The notes beneath the pieces are model-generated. The model was given only the letters and a program-made list of their open reading frames with translations. It did no database searches and had not been told where the DNA came from. Positions 9,476 to 19,421 of a stretch of DNA of 64,000 bases are shown here, one piece after another. A program made the translations under genes and the position numbers. The stretch covers positions 33,008 through 97,007 of the forward strand of contig SGZF01000002.1 in the NCBI GenBank assembly GCA_004213645.1, read 5' to 3'. This DNA comes from Flavobacteriales bacterium. Lineage in GTDB: Bacteria; Bacteroidota; Bacteroidia; Flavobacteriales; Flavobacteriaceae. Numbering within the stretch: position 1 is the first letter of the stretch; each line of letters opens with the position of its first letter.

Positions 9476-9676
9476 TTACAGCTGATTAATGTAGTCTTTA
9501 AAAGTAGTTCCATAAATAGTTTCAAAACTTTCATCAAATTCTTCTTTAGATTTGAAACCACAAAGTTCCCAAATTTTGTTTATGGTAATTGTGTCCTTAG
9601 GAGATAAAGACTTGGCTAAAGTAATGGCATATTTAGCTTTAGACCGATTAATTCTTATGTTAACCTTATCAATCAC
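9476..9676 (-). CDS. Stand-alone AraC-type helix-turn-helix half (66 residues)
   Basis: This is a small basic-acidic protein whose residues 28-66 look like the last helix-turn-helix unit of AraC/XylS regulators: a TINKIWELCGFKSKEEFDESF segment followed by YGTTFKDYINQL, matching the usual I-x-x-I-A-x-x-x-G-F-x-[SN] ... G-x-[ST]-P-x-x-Y pattern. There is no effector domain and only one of the usual two HTH motifs. The start is GTG at 9674-9676. A near-consensus box TATATTTA (9693-9700, minus) sits at a suitable distance, so this may be an intact small gene rather than a remnant. It could bind DNA as an oligomer, or be a truncated regulator; neither can be settled from sequence. Confidence 0.55.
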   Translation of the reverse strand: MIDKVNIRINRSKAKYAITLAKSLSPKDTITINKIWELCGFKSKEEFDESFETIYGTTFKDYINQL

Positions 9677-9724
9677 TGGTTTAATAGTTATTTAAATATA
9701 TTAAAAAAAATTGAAATTTTTCAA

Positions 9725-10018
9725 TTACATGAAAGCCTGCAGCTTCATTGCTAATCCTTGATCACCTTTTATTTTGAGTTTTCCGCTCATAACAGCCATC
9801 ATTGGGTTAACTTTTCCATTTTTCAAATCTTCCATTAAAGAACCTGCCATTATAATTGTACAATCAGCTTCCATGTCCTCTAATAAAATTTTATTTTCTG
9901 AACCTGTGCCATCTATACAAATGGAGTTTCCATCAATTTCAAATTTGATTGTACCGCCAATCGGTGCAGCATTTTTAGCCTTTTCTTGAAAGTTTGCTAG
10001 TATATTTTCTTTGTCCAT
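9725..10018 (-). CDS. SCP2 sterol-binding domain protein
   Basis: This 97-residue single-domain protein has the SCP2 fold that binds acyl-CoAs and other lipids in a hydrophobic tunnel. Typical features are the C-terminal GSLMEDLKNGKVNPMMAVMSGKLK block (about residues 59-82) and the closing GDQGLAMKLQAF helix. There is no signal peptide, so it is cytoplasmic. It is divergently placed against fadB-fadA, with 72 nt between start codons, which supports a role as lipid or acyl-CoA carrier for beta-oxidation; this is inference. A near-match -7 box TATATTTA lies at 10037-10044 on the minus strand. Confidence 0.85.
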   Translation of the reverse strand: MDKENILANFQEKAKNAAPIGGTIKFEIDGNSICIDGTGSENKILLEDMEADCTIIMAGSLMEDLKNGKVNPMMAVMSGKLKIKGDQGLAMKLQAFM

Positions 10019-10090
10019 AATTTTTTGTTGTCAATGTAAATATAATAATTAAAATAATTTTATTTAGATTAGCATTTATTATAAAAAACT

Positions 10091-12475
10091 ATGAGCTACA
10101 AAGTTAAAAAAGCAGCAGTTTTAGGATCAGGAGTCATGGGTTCTGGAATAGCGTGTCATCTTGCAAACGTTGGTATAGATGTTTTAATGCTAGATATACA
10201 GCCTAATGATAAGTCAATTAAAAATAAGAATATTATTGCAGATGAATCATTAAAGAATGCAATAAAATCAAGACCAAACCCTTTATACAAAAAAGAATAT
10301 GCAAACAGAGTCACTACTGGAAATTTCGATGATGATTTTGAAAAGATTAAAGATGCAGATTGGATAATTGAAGTAATTGTTGAAAATCTTGAAATTAAAA
10401 AAACAGTCTTCGAAAAAGTTGAAAAATATAAATCTGATCATGCTTTTGTTACTTCTAACACTTCTAGTATTCCAATATCACTTTTGTGCGAAGGAAGATC
10501 AAATGATTTTAAATCTAAATTTTGTGGAACACATTTCTTTAATCCTCCAAGATATTTAAGATTATTTGAGGTAATTCCCCATACTGATTCTGACCCATCT
10601 TTAATTTCTTTCTTGATGGAATTTGGGGATGTTATTCTTGGAAAACAAACGGTTTTATGTAAAGATACACCTGGATTCATTGGTAACAGAATTGGTGTAA
10701 TGTGTGGAATTAAATCTTCTCAATTAACTGATAAGTATAATTTTAAAATTGAGGAAGTAGATCTAATGACTGGAAGTGTTATCGGTCTTCCAAACTCAGG
10801 AACATTTAGATTGCAAGATCTAGTTGGATTAGACACAAGTAATAATGTAACAAATTTTTTAGTAAACAATGTAACTGATGATTCTTTCTACAGTAAACTT
10901 AAAGATCAACCAGAGAATAAATCCTTCAATTTTTTAATTGAAAATAAGTTTTTTGGAAATAAATCTGGAAAGGGATACTATGAGAAAACAAAGGAAAAAG
11001 ATGAGAATGGTAGATCTGTTATAAATGCACTTGATCTAGAATTAAATACTTACAGGAAGTCAATTAAACCAAATATTCCAGAAGTAAAAGAAGCTAAATC
11101 TATTGAGCTTTTTGATAGAAGACTTAAGTATCTGGTTGAGGGAGACTCAAATGTAAATAAGTTCTACAAAGAGTATTTTTCTTGTCTACTATCATATTCA
11201 GCCATGAGTATTCCAGAAATTGCAGATGATTTCTATCAGATAGATGATGCAATTAGAACTGGATATGCATGGAGTTATGGACCATTTGAAATATGGGATA
11301 ATCTTGGAATCGAAGAAGCTATTGAAATGATAAAAAGTTGTGGAGAAGAGGTTCCAAGTTGGATAACTGATATGGTTGACTCCGGAGCAAATTCATTCTA
11401 TATTTTTGAAGATGGAAAAAAGAAGTTTTATGATATAAATACGAAAAAGTATATAAACGTACCTAGCTCAGAAAATCACTACATACTTGATGCGTTTAGA
11501 GAAAATAAACAAATTCTTAAAAATCCTGAGTGTACTATTCATGATATTGGAGATGGAGTAATGTGTATTGAGTTTCAGACTAAGGGTAACTCAATTGGAG
11601 AAGGAATTGCAAAGGGTATAAATGAGGCAATTGATATTGCCGAGAGGGATGGATGGAATGGTATTGTAATTGGAAACAATGATAAGCAGTTTTCAGTTGG
11701 TGCTAATCTAATGAATATGGGAATGATGGCAATGCAGAAAAATTTTGATGATATAGAAAAATTCTTAGTTGGATTTCAAAAAATATTGATGAGAATGAGA
11801 ACTTGTAATGTTCCAGTAGTATCTGCAACTCATGGATTTGTGATGGGAGGGGGGCTTGAAGTTTCAATTCATTGTGATGCTGGTATTCATGCCTCTGAAT
11901 CATATATTGGTCTTGTAGAAGCAGGTGTTGGTCTAATCCCTGGTGGTGGTGGTACAAAAGAAATGGCCATGAGAGCCTCGGATTCATTTAACTCTGGTGA
12001 TGTTAAAATGCCTGCGTTGATTGATCATTTCAAATCCATTGCAATGGGTGCAGTATCAACCTCTGCATTTGAGGCATATGATCTTCACTATCTTCTTCCA
12101 GAAAGAGATTTTGTTTGTATGAATAGAATGAGAAATATTAATATGGCAAAAGAAAAAGTCTTAAGTCTAAAAACAGGATATATTCCTCCATCCTCAAGAC
12201 AGGATATCGAGGTACTCGGTAGATCAGGCTTATCAACTCTTTACTCAGCAATAAATGAATTTAGACTAGGAAGTTATATGTCAGATTATGATGTAGAAGT
12301 TTCTAGAAAAATAGCATATGTAATGTGTGGAGGAGATTTAACCTATTCTCAGAATGTAAGCGAGGAATACCTATTAGACCTTGAGAGAGAAAACTTTATG
12401 AGTCTGCTTGGAAATCAAAAAACATTAGATAGAATTCAGCATATGCTGATGACTAAAAAACCTTTAAGAAATTAA
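10091..12475 (+). CDS. fadB: 3-hydroxyacyl-CoA dehydrogenase / enoyl-CoA hydratase
   Basis: This 794-residue bifunctional beta-oxidation enzyme has the FadN-like domain order: the NAD-binding dehydrogenase comes first (Rossmann GSGVMG, residues 12-17), followed by its C-terminal dehydrogenase domains, with a crotonase-type hydratase at the C-terminal end. The hydratase shows the oxyanion-hole region GFVMGGGLE and the catalytic region VEAGVGLIPGGGG. It hydrates enoyl-CoA and oxidises 3-hydroxyacyl-CoA with NAD+ in the cytoplasm. The thiolase gene follows after 2 nt. An acyl-CoA dehydrogenase gene, often third in flavobacterial versions of this operon, is absent here. All Arg codons I checked are AGA or AGG. 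Confidence 0.93.
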   Translation: MSYKVKKAAVLGSGVMGSGIACHLANVGIDVLMLDIQPNDKSIKNKNIIADESLKNAIKSRPNPLYKKEYANRVTTGNFDDDFEKIKDADWIIEVIVENLEIKKTVFEKVEKYKSDHAFVTSNTSSIPISLLCEGRSNDFKSKFCGTHFFNPPRYLRLFEVIPHTDSDPSLISFLMEFGDVILGKQTVLCKDTPGFIGNRIGVMCGIKSSQLTDKYNFKIEEVDLMTGSVIGLPNSGTFRLQDLVGLDTSNNVTNFLVNNVTDDSFYSKLKDQPENKSFNFLIENKFFGNKSGKGYYEKTKEKDENGRSVINALDLELNTYRKSIKPNIPEVKEAKSIELFDRRLKYLVEGDSNVNKFYKEYFSCLLSYSAMSIPEIADDFYQIDDAIRTGYAWSYGPFEIWDNLGIEEAIEMIKSCGEEVPSWITDMVDSGANSFYIFEDGKKKFYDINTKKYINVPSSENHYILDAFRENKQILKNPECTIHDIGDGVMCIEFQTKGNSIGEGIAKGINEAIDIAERDGWNGIVIGNNDKQFSVGANLMNMGMMAMQKNFDDIEKFLVGFQKILMRMRTCNVPVVSATHGFVMGGGLEVSIHCDAGIHASESYIGLVEAGVGLIPGGGGTKEMAMRASDSFNSGDVKMPALIDHFKSIAMGAVSTSAFEAYDLHYLLPERDFVCMNRMRNINMAKEKVLSLKTGYIPPSSRQDIEVLGRSGLSTLYSAINEFRLGSYMSDYDVEVSRKIAYVMCGGDLTYSQNVSEEYLLDLERENFMSLLGNQKTLDRIQHMLMTKKPLRN

Positions 12476-12477
12476 TT

Positions 12478-13647
12478 ATGGAAGCATATATAGTAGCTGG
12501 TTATAGATCAGCAATTGGAAAAGCAAAAAAAGGTGGCTTTAAAAATTATAGAACCGATGACTTAGCAGTAGATGTTATTAAACATCTCACATCACAAGTC
12601 CCAGAACTTGATACAACTAAAGTTGATGATGTAATTGTTGGATGTGCTAATCCTGAGGGTGAGCAAGGCCTTCAAGTAGCCAGACTTATTTCTGCCAGAG
12701 CTCTTGGAAAAGAAGTTCCAGGTGTGACTATAAACAGATATTGTGCTTCTGGTTTAGAAGCAATTTCAATGGCTGTTAGTAAGGTTAGAGCAGGTTTTGG
12801 AGATATCTTTATAGCTGGGGGTATTGAGAGTATGAGTTTAATACCTATGACAGGATATAAATTAGCTCCAAGTTATAAAGCCAATCTCGAAAACATGAAT
12901 TATCACATAGGTATGGGGCACACTGCAGAAGCAGTTGCTGAAAAGTATAAAATTACTAGAGAAGCAAGTGATAAATTTTCATGCGAGTCTCATATCAAAG
13001 CTGCCAACGCAATTGATAATGGATATTTTAAAGATGAAATTGTCCCTGTAACAGTAGAAGAAGTATTTGTAAAAGACGGTAAGAAGGTCTCGAAATCTCA
13101 TACAGTAGATATGGATGAAGGAGTTAGGAGAGAGACAACAATTGAGGCTTTATCAAAATTAAGACCAGCGTTCAAGCTTGGTGGTATCGTTACCGCAGGT
13201 AGTTCATCTCAAATGTCAGATGGTGCTGCATTTGTTCTTGTAATGTCAGAAGAAATGGTAAAGCAGTTAGGTGTTGAACCTATTGCAAGAATGGTTACTT
13301 GTACATCAGGTGGAGTAGATCCTTTATACATGGGAATTGGTCCAGTTGAGGCTATTCCAAAAGCATTAAAACAGGCAGGATTAAAACTTTCTGATATTGA
13401 ACAAACTGAGTTAAATGAAGCTTTTGCTGCTCAAGCACTTGCTGTAATTCAGGAAAGTGGTCTTGATCCTGATACAGTTAATGTTAATGGTGGTGCTATC
13501 GCTCTTGGTCATCCTTTAGGTTGTACTGGAGCAAAACTTTCTATTCAGTTATTAAATGAAATGAAAAGAAGAAATCAGAAGTATGGAATGGTAACTGCTT
13601 GTGTTGGTGGTGGTCAGGGAATTGCGGGTATTTATGAAAGGCTTTAA
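12478..13647 (+). CDS. fadA: Acetyl-CoA C-acyltransferase (3-ketoacyl-CoA thiolase)
   Basis: This 389-residue thiolase is full length for the family. It shows the acyl-accepting cysteine C89 in RYCASGLEA, the GGIESMS motif, the histidine motif GHPLGCTGAK and the C-terminal cysteine in TACVGGGQG. It splits 3-ketoacyl-CoA with CoA as the last step of beta-oxidation and forms a two-gene operon with fadB (2 nt apart). Its stop codon overlaps the stop of the convergent umuD in the palindrome TTAA at 13644-13647, so no terminator can lie between the two genes. Confidence 0.95.
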   Translation: MEAYIVAGYRSAIGKAKKGGFKNYRTDDLAVDVIKHLTSQVPELDTTKVDDVIVGCANPEGEQGLQVARLISARALGKEVPGVTINRYCASGLEAISMAVSKVRAGFGDIFIAGGIESMSLIPMTGYKLAPSYKANLENMNYHIGMGHTAEAVAEKYKITREASDKFSCESHIKAANAIDNGYFKDEIVPVTVEEVFVKDGKKVSKSHTVDMDEGVRRETTIEALSKLRPAFKLGGIVTAGSSSQMSDGAAFVLVMSEEMVKQLGVEPIARMVTCTSGGVDPLYMGIGPVEAIPKALKQAGLKLSDIEQTELNEAFAAQALAVIQESGLDPDTVNVNGGAIALGHPLGCTGAKLSIQLLNEMKRRNQKYGMVTACVGGGQGIAGIYERL

Positions 13648-14072
13648 ATCTTTTTAACTACATAGGTTACAATACCCCAAACTATAAATTCATTCTCTTC
13701 AGTAACCTTAATCGGATCATATTTTTTATTTTCTGGTATTAGATATACGTGATCTTTTTCAATCTTTACCCTCTTAACAGTAAACTCTCCATTTAAATAG
13801 CATACTGCAATTTTATTATTTTTTAATTCTTCACTTCTATCTATTACTAAAATATCCCCATCGTCTAGACCTGCATCTTTCATCGATTCACCTGAGACTT
13901 TAGCATAAAATGTAGCTTCCTTATTTTTAACTACAACTTTTTCAAGACTAATTCTTGACTCCTCAAAGTCACCTGCTGGTGAAGGAAAACCTGCAGAAAT
14001 TCCCTCCTCAATGAATAAATTATTTAAGGAGCTGTCTTCATTTGGTTTAAATATTCTGATATTATTTTTCAT
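13644..14072 (-). CDS. umuD: UmuD-like S24 autoprotease subunit of DNA polymerase V
   Basis: This 142-residue UmuD homologue is the right length and has all working parts: the cleavage bond A27-G28 in ISAGFPSP, nucleophile S63 in SGESM and general base K100 in FTVK. The spacings of 36 residues (bond to serine) and 37 residues (serine to lysine) equal those of E. coli UmuD. RecA-stimulated self-cleavage would yield UmuD', which activates UmuC for translesion synthesis. It lies 3 nt downstream of umuC, the reverse of the usual umuD-umuC order. It shares its stop codon region with the convergent fadA. Confidence 0.92.
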   Translation of the reverse strand: MKNNIRIFKPNEDSSLNNLFIEEGISAGFPSPAGDFEESRISLEKVVVKNKEATFYAKVSGESMKDAGLDDGDILVIDRSEELKNNKIAVCYLNGEFTVKRVKIEKDHVYLIPENKKYDPIKVTEENEFIVWGIVTYVVKKI

Positions 14073-14075
14073 ATC

Positions 14076-15335
14076 CTAACTAACAATTAATACTTCATCA
14101 ATTTCAGTTGTATAGTTCCTTGAAAGTTTTTGTCTTTTCATTTTCCATATTCTTTTCTGATCCTGACTTGCAAGTCTTACTTTGTAGAGACCATATTTGT
14201 CATCAATATTATCAATACTTTTCATTAGCTTTTTTTGTTTTTCAAGGTCTTTATCAAATAAGCTAAATTGGTGATTAGACTGAGGAGATAATCCCATCAA
14301 TATTATTCCTGCTTTTTTATAAAGTCTATTTTTAGAATAAATCTTCTTTAAAAGATTTACAGCAAATTTACTTATTTCAATACTTGAACTTGTTGAGAAG
14401 GGAAGTGAACCTGTTAAACTAAAATGATATCTTTCACTGTTTTGCTTAAAAGGATTACTACGAATAAAGACACAAATCATATTACACTCGCTATTTTGTC
14501 TTCTTAGTTTTTTAGATGCAACCATAGAGAATGTAGTAATTCTTTCAATTAAATCGTCTAGTGAGGAAATTTCAGATTCAAAACTTCTAGTTGTAGCGAT
14601 AGACTTTTTATCCACCTTTCCTCCTTCTATTTCTAGAGTAGGAGTCCCTTCAAGTTCTTTTTTGAGTTTGAGACCTATGATACTCATATTCTTTTTGACC
14701 CATTTATCAGGAAGATTTATGAAGTCAATTCCATTTTTGATATTAATTCTTGATAATTTTTTTTCATTTTGAAAGCCAATACCCCATATGTCTCTTGTAG
14801 AAATATTGGATAATGCTTCTATACGTTTTTTGTTATCGTTGATTGAATAAAATCCATTTGTTTTATCTGAGTTTTTTTTAGCAATTCTATTTGCAACCTT
14901 TGCAAGTGATTTTGTAGATGCTAAGCCTACTGAAACTGATATGCCTGTCCATTTAAGAACAGTTTTTATTATATCTTTACACTTTTTATTAGCTTCATTT
15001 TCAGAGAATCCATTGAGCTTTATAAATGCCTCATCTATACTATATATCTCTACATCGGGCACATGTTTAGATATAATAGCCATCACTCGATTACTCATAT
15101 CCCCATACAATGTAAAATTAGAGGAGAAGATCTGAACCTTATTTTTTTGAAAAATTTCTTTATACTTAAATGCAGGAGCCCCCATAGGAATACCCAGTGA
15201 TTTAGCTTCATTGCTACGAGCTATGACACAACCGTCATTGTTAGATAAAATCACAAGTGGTTTACCATTTAAATCAGGCTGAAAAACTCTTTCACAAGAA
15301 GCGTAAAAATTATTACAATCAATTAGGGCAAACAT
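14076..15335 (-). CDS. umuC: Y-family DNA polymerase V catalytic subunit
   Basis: This 419-residue Y-family error-prone polymerase has the family landmarks DCNNFYASCERVF at the N terminus (metal-binding D6), the catalytic YSIDEAF block (about residues 100-106), and the C-terminal UmuC extension. It copies damaged templates with UmuD' and RecA. It is first in the operon, with umuD 3 nt downstream. The upstream region is shared with the divergent sucA (71 nt). A degenerate AT-rich box precedes the ATG by about 8 nt, and I could not identify a LexA-type operator, so damage control of this operon is unproven here. Confidence 0.93.
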   Translation of the reverse strand: MFALIDCNNFYASCERVFQPDLNGKPLVILSNNDGCVIARSNEAKSLGIPMGAPAFKYKEIFQKNKVQIFSSNFTLYGDMSNRVMAIISKHVPDVEIYSIDEAFIKLNGFSENEANKKCKDIIKTVLKWTGISVSVGLASTKSLAKVANRIAKKNSDKTNGFYSINDNKKRIEALSNISTRDIWGIGFQNEKKLSRINIKNGIDFINLPDKWVKKNMSIIGLKLKKELEGTPTLEIEGGKVDKKSIATTRSFESEISSLDDLIERITTFSMVASKKLRRQNSECNMICVFIRSNPFKQNSERYHFSLTGSLPFSTSSSIEISKFAVNLLKKIYSKNRLYKKAGIILMGLSPQSNHQFSLFDKDLEKQKKLMKSIDNIDDKYGLYKVRLASQDQKRIWKMKRQKLSRNYTTEIDEVLIVS

Positions 15336-15406
15336 TATACAAAAATCTAAAAATTATTAAGAAACATAAAAAACAAGTTGTAATTTTATTAACTATATAA
15401 AATTAA

Positions 15407-18160
15407 ATGGACAAATTCTCATTTCTTAACTCAGCTCACACAAGTTTTTTTTCAGAAATGTATGATCAATACCTGAAATCTCCTGATACCTTAGAGCCAA
15501 GTTGGAAAGCTTTTTTTCAGGGATTTGATTTTGGATTAGAGAGTGCGAATATAACTGTTGAAGAGAAAAAATTTGAGGTTCCAGAAAATATAAAAAAAGA
15601 GTTTCAGGTTGTAAACTTAATAGATGCTTACAGGAAGAGAGGACATCTGTTTACGGTTACAAATCCTGTAAGAGAAAGGAGGAAATATATACCAACACTA
15701 GATATTGAGAATTTTGGATTAAATAAAAATGATCTTGAATTAGTCTTCAGTGCAGGTGAAATAGTTGGAATTGGAGCAGATAAACTAAAGAATATCATCA
15801 ATCATTTGAAAAGAATATACTGTGATTCAATAGGTATTGAGTATATGTATATTAGAGATCCTGAAAAAGTTAAATGGATTCAAAACCAAATTAATATAAA
15901 TGGTAACCATCCAAATTTTACAAAAGATGAAAAACTTAAAATTTTAAAGAGTCTAAACAAGGCATATACATTTGAGAATTTTTTACAAAAGAAATATGTT
16001 GGACAAAAAAGGTTTTCCCTTGAAGGGGGAGAGTCTCTAATTCCAGCTATTGATTTTTTGATTAACTCTGCTGCTGAAAAGGGTGTAGAGGAATTCATTA
16101 TGGGAATGTCTCACAGAGGAAGATTAAATACTCTTGTAAATATATTTGGTAAGTCCAGTAGAGATATTTTTGGTGAATTTGAAGGTAAAGATTATGAAGA
16201 AGATATTTTTGATGGTGATGTAAAGTATCATCTTGGATGGACTTCCGAACGGACTACATCATCAGGTAAAAAAATAAACATGAACCTTGCTCCAAACCCC
16301 TCTCATCTTGAATCTGTAGATCCTATTGTCCAAGGTATTGCTCGAGCTAAATTAGAAAATGATTTTAATAATGAAACGAATAAAGTTTTACCTATTATTG
16401 TACATGGCGATGCTGCAATTGCTGGTCAAGGTGTTGTATACGAAGTAATTCAAATGTCAAGATTGAGAGGATACTCAACTGGTGGAACAATTCATTTAAT
16501 AGTAAACAATCAAGTTGGTTTTACTACTAATTACCTTGACGCAAGATCAAGCACATATTGTACAGATGTAGGTAAAGTAACTTTATCTCCGGTCCTCCAT
16601 GTTAACTCTGATGATGTTGAGGCAGTTATTCACGCTGTGACTTTTGCTTTAGATTATAGGAATCAGTTTAATAGGGATGTTTTTATTGATTTGTTAGGTT
16701 ATAGAAAATATGGTCATAATGAGGGTGATGAACCAAGATTTACTCAGCCTAAGTTATATAAGTATATCTCTTCACATCCTAATCCTAGGGATATATATGC
16801 TTCTAAATTAATTCAAGAAGGTTTAATTGAAAAACAATATGTTTCTAAAATTGAGTCAAAATATTTTATGACGCTTGAGGAAGAATTGACTGATTCTAAG
16901 AAAAAGAAAAAAACTAAAATTACTCCTTTTATGCAAGAAGTTTGGGATGAGTATAGGAGAGTTGATGAAAAAATAATGCTTGAGGATCATAAAACTAATT
17001 CTCTAAAAGATATCATTTTAAGTGTTGCTAAATCCATAACTCATCTTCCTGATAAATTATTTTTAAAAAAGGTTGTTAGGCTCTTTAAATCAAGAGAAAA
17101 ACTAATCTTTGAAAGTGGAAAAATTGACTGGGCAATGGCTGAATTACTTGCATATGGAACACTGATGTCCGAAGGGTTTGATGTCAGGATTTCAGGACAG
17201 GATGTTGAAAGAGGAACATTTTCACATAGACATGCAGTTTTAAAATCTGAAGATTCCGAAGAGGAGTATCTTCCTCTAAATAATATCAAAGTAAAGGACA
17301 AGGGAATATTTAGAATATATAATTCTCCATTATCTGAATATGCTGTTTTGGGTTTTGATTATGGCTATGCTTTGGCTAGTCCTAGATGTTTAACTATTTG
17401 GGAAGCTCAATTCGGAGATTTTTCAAATGGTGCTCAAATTATTATTGACCAATATATTTCTTCTGCAGAAGACAAATGGAAACTACAAAATGGTATAGTT
17501 CTTTATCTACCTCACGGCTATGAGGGACAAGGTGCCGAACATTCTTCTGCAAGAATGGAGCGCTATTTGCAATTGTGCGCTAAGGATAATATGTATGCAG
17601 CTAATTGCACCACTCCTTCAAATCTTTTTCACTTGTTAAGGAGGCAGATGTTGACAGACTTTAGAAAGCCTTTAATATTATTTACTCCAAAAAGTTTACT
17701 TAGGCATCCAAAAGTTATTTCAAATATTAGTGAATTGAGTGAGTCTAAATTTCTTCCAGTAATTACTGATTCTGAAATTGACCCTAATAATGTAAATTCT
17801 CTAGTATTCTGTTCTGGAAAATTTTATTTTGATTTACTTGATTATAGAGAAAAAAATAATATCAAAGATGTAGCTTTAGTTAGAATAGAGCAGTTGTTTC
17901 CACTTCCTGTTAAACTAGTAATTTCTGAAATTAAAAAATTCTCAAATGCTAATGATATAGTTTGGGCACAGGAAGAGCCAAAAAACATGGGTGCTTGGTC
18001 CCATATTCAAACATATCATCCAATTGCTAAAAACATGAGACCAGCTACTAGAAGGTTTTATGGATCTACAGCATCAGGTAGTTATACTCGGTTTGAAAGA
18101 AGACATAATCAGGTAATAGATTATGTATTTGATAAGAGAAAAAATAATTTTAAAAAATAA
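15407..18160 (+). CDS. sucA: 2-oxoglutarate dehydrogenase E1 component
   Basis: This 917-residue thiamine-diphosphate enzyme decarboxylates 2-oxoglutarate and passes the succinyl group to the E2 lipoyl arm in the TCA cycle. It begins with the E2-binding helix typical of OdhA/SucA (NSAHTSFFSEMYDQYL). It contains MSHRGRLNTLVNIFG, the diphosphate-binding GDAAIAGQGVVYEVIQMS region (about residues 334-351) and the C-terminal transketolase-like half with LPHGYEGQGAEHSSARMER. Length is close to E. coli SucA. sucB follows after 69 nt. No E3 (lpd) gene is in the window, so E3 is probably shared with other complexes elsewhere. Confidence 0.96.
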   Translation: MDKFSFLNSAHTSFFSEMYDQYLKSPDTLEPSWKAFFQGFDFGLESANITVEEKKFEVPENIKKEFQVVNLIDAYRKRGHLFTVTNPVRERRKYIPTLDIENFGLNKNDLELVFSAGEIVGIGADKLKNIINHLKRIYCDSIGIEYMYIRDPEKVKWIQNQININGNHPNFTKDEKLKILKSLNKAYTFENFLQKKYVGQKRFSLEGGESLIPAIDFLINSAAEKGVEEFIMGMSHRGRLNTLVNIFGKSSRDIFGEFEGKDYEEDIFDGDVKYHLGWTSERTTSSGKKINMNLAPNPSHLESVDPIVQGIARAKLENDFNNETNKVLPIIVHGDAAIAGQGVVYEVIQMSRLRGYSTGGTIHLIVNNQVGFTTNYLDARSSTYCTDVGKVTLSPVLHVNSDDVEAVIHAVTFALDYRNQFNRDVFIDLLGYRKYGHNEGDEPRFTQPKLYKYISSHPNPRDIYASKLIQEGLIEKQYVSKIESKYFMTLEEELTDSKKKKKTKITPFMQEVWDEYRRVDEKIMLEDHKTNSLKDIILSVAKSITHLPDKLFLKKVVRLFKSREKLIFESGKIDWAMAELLAYGTLMSEGFDVRISGQDVERGTFSHRHAVLKSEDSEEEYLPLNNIKVKDKGIFRIYNSPLSEYAVLGFDYGYALASPRCLTIWEAQFGDFSNGAQIIIDQYISSAEDKWKLQNGIVLYLPHGYEGQGAEHSSARMERYLQLCAKDNMYAANCTTPSNLFHLLRRQMLTDFRKPLILFTPKSLLRHPKVISNISELSESKFLPVITDSEIDPNNVNSLVFCSGKFYFDLLDYREKNNIKDVALVRIEQLFPLPVKLVISEIKKFSNANDIVWAQEEPKNMGAWSHIQTYHPIAKNMRPATRRFYGSTASGSYTRFERRHNQVIDYVFDKRKNNFKK

Positions 18161-18229
18161 TTTTTTAATTTTTAAAAAACTGCAGCTTTATGATTAATTT
18201 TAATAACTTAAAATAGCTAAAAAAAAGTA

Positions 18230-19420
18230 ATGGTTCTTGAAATGAAAATTCCTTCACCAGGTGAGTCAATAACAGAAGTTGAAATCTCTCAATGGCTTGT
18301 TAAGGAAGGAGATATTGTTAATAAAGATCAAACAATCGCAGAGCTGGATTCAGATAAAGCAACTTTGGACTTACCTGCAGAAGCCTCTGGAAAAATATCT
18401 TTTAAAGCGCAAGAAGGTGATACAATGTCAGTTGGTGATGTAATTTGCTTAATTGATCCTTCAGAAATTTCAAATTCTGAGTCGTTCACAAATGATCCTT
18501 CAGAAAAAATAAATATTCAAGAAGAAAAAGTTGAAACAACTCAAATCGATGAAATAAATATTACTCCTCTTGCAAGAAATATTGCTACTGATAAAGGTAT
18601 TGATATTAAAGCTATTGAATCAAAAGGGGAGAAAATAACTAAAGAAGATGTTTTAAAGGCTGCACCAGCAATGGGTTTTTCAAATGATAAAGAAAGAAAA
18701 GAAAACAGGGAGAAACTTTCAATGTTAAGGAGGAAAGTTGCTGAAAGGCTAGTTTCAGTTAAAAATGAGACTGCTATGCTTACTACTTTTAACGAAGCTG
18801 ATTTATCAAAAATTTTTGAACTCAGAAAAAAATATAAAGAAGCATTTTCCTTAAAGCATGGTGTAGGTCTTGGTTTTATGAGTTTTTTTACTAAAGCAGT
18901 TACTAGAGCTCTTCAACTATTTCCAGATGTTAATTCTATGATTAATGGTAATGAAAAGATATCTTACAATTACTCTGATGTAAGTATTGCAGTCTCTGGC
19001 CCAAAAGGTCTTATGACTCCTGTATTGAGAAATGCTCAAAATCTTTCTTTCGCTGGAATTGAACAAGAAATAAAGAGACTTGCAGATCATGTAAGAAATA
19101 AATCAATTACAGTTGACGAACTGACAGGAGGTACATTTACTATATCTAACGGTGGTGTTTTTGGGTCAATGCTTTCTACACCAATAATTAATCCTCCTCA
19201 ATCAGGAATTCTTGGGATGCACAATATAATTGAAAGACCTATTGCTATTGATGGTAAAGTTGAAATTAGACCTATGATGTATCTTGCTTTATCATATGAT
19301 CATAGAATTATTGATGGTAATCAATCTGTAGGATTCTTAATTGCTGTCAAAGAGGGGGTAGAAGATCCAGAAAATATTTTAATGGATGGTAAAGTTCAAA
19401 AATCTTTAGGCCTTAATTAA
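18230..19420 (+). CDS. sucB: Dihydrolipoyllysine-residue succinyltransferase (E2)
   Basis: This 396-residue E2 core of the 2-oxoglutarate dehydrogenase complex has one lipoyl domain (residues 1-76, lipoylated lysine K43 in [10 protein letters not shown]), a peripheral subunit-binding domain (about 111-142), and the catalytic domain ending with SYDHRIIDG, whose His and Asp are catalytic. It transfers succinyl from lipoamide to CoA. Length matches SucB. It lies 69 nt after sucA and 1 nt before the tatD start, so it is likely in one transcript with both. Confidence 0.95.
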   Translation: MVLEMKIPSPGESITEVEISQWLVKEGDIVNKDQTIAELDSDKATLDLPAEASGKISFKAQEGDTMSVGDVICLIDPSEISNSESFTNDPSEKINIQEEKVETTQIDEINITPLARNIATDKGIDIKAIESKGEKITKEDVLKAAPAMGFSNDKERKENREKLSMLRRKVAERLVSVKNETAMLTTFNEADLSKIFELRKKYKEAFSLKHGVGLGFMSFFTKAVTRALQLFPDVNSMINGNEKISYNYSDVSIAVSGPKGLMTPVLRNAQNLSFAGIEQEIKRLADHVRNKSITVDELTGGTFTISNGGVFGSMLSTPIINPPQSGILGMHNIIERPIAIDGKVEIRPMMYLALSYDHRIIDGNQSVGFLIAVKEGVEDPENILMDGKVQKSLGLN

Positions 19421-19421
19421 T

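Noticed and set aside
15336..15406. LexA-type operator for the umu operon
   Set aside because: No clear palindromic site was found in the 71-nt gap; AT-rich repeats there are not convincing.
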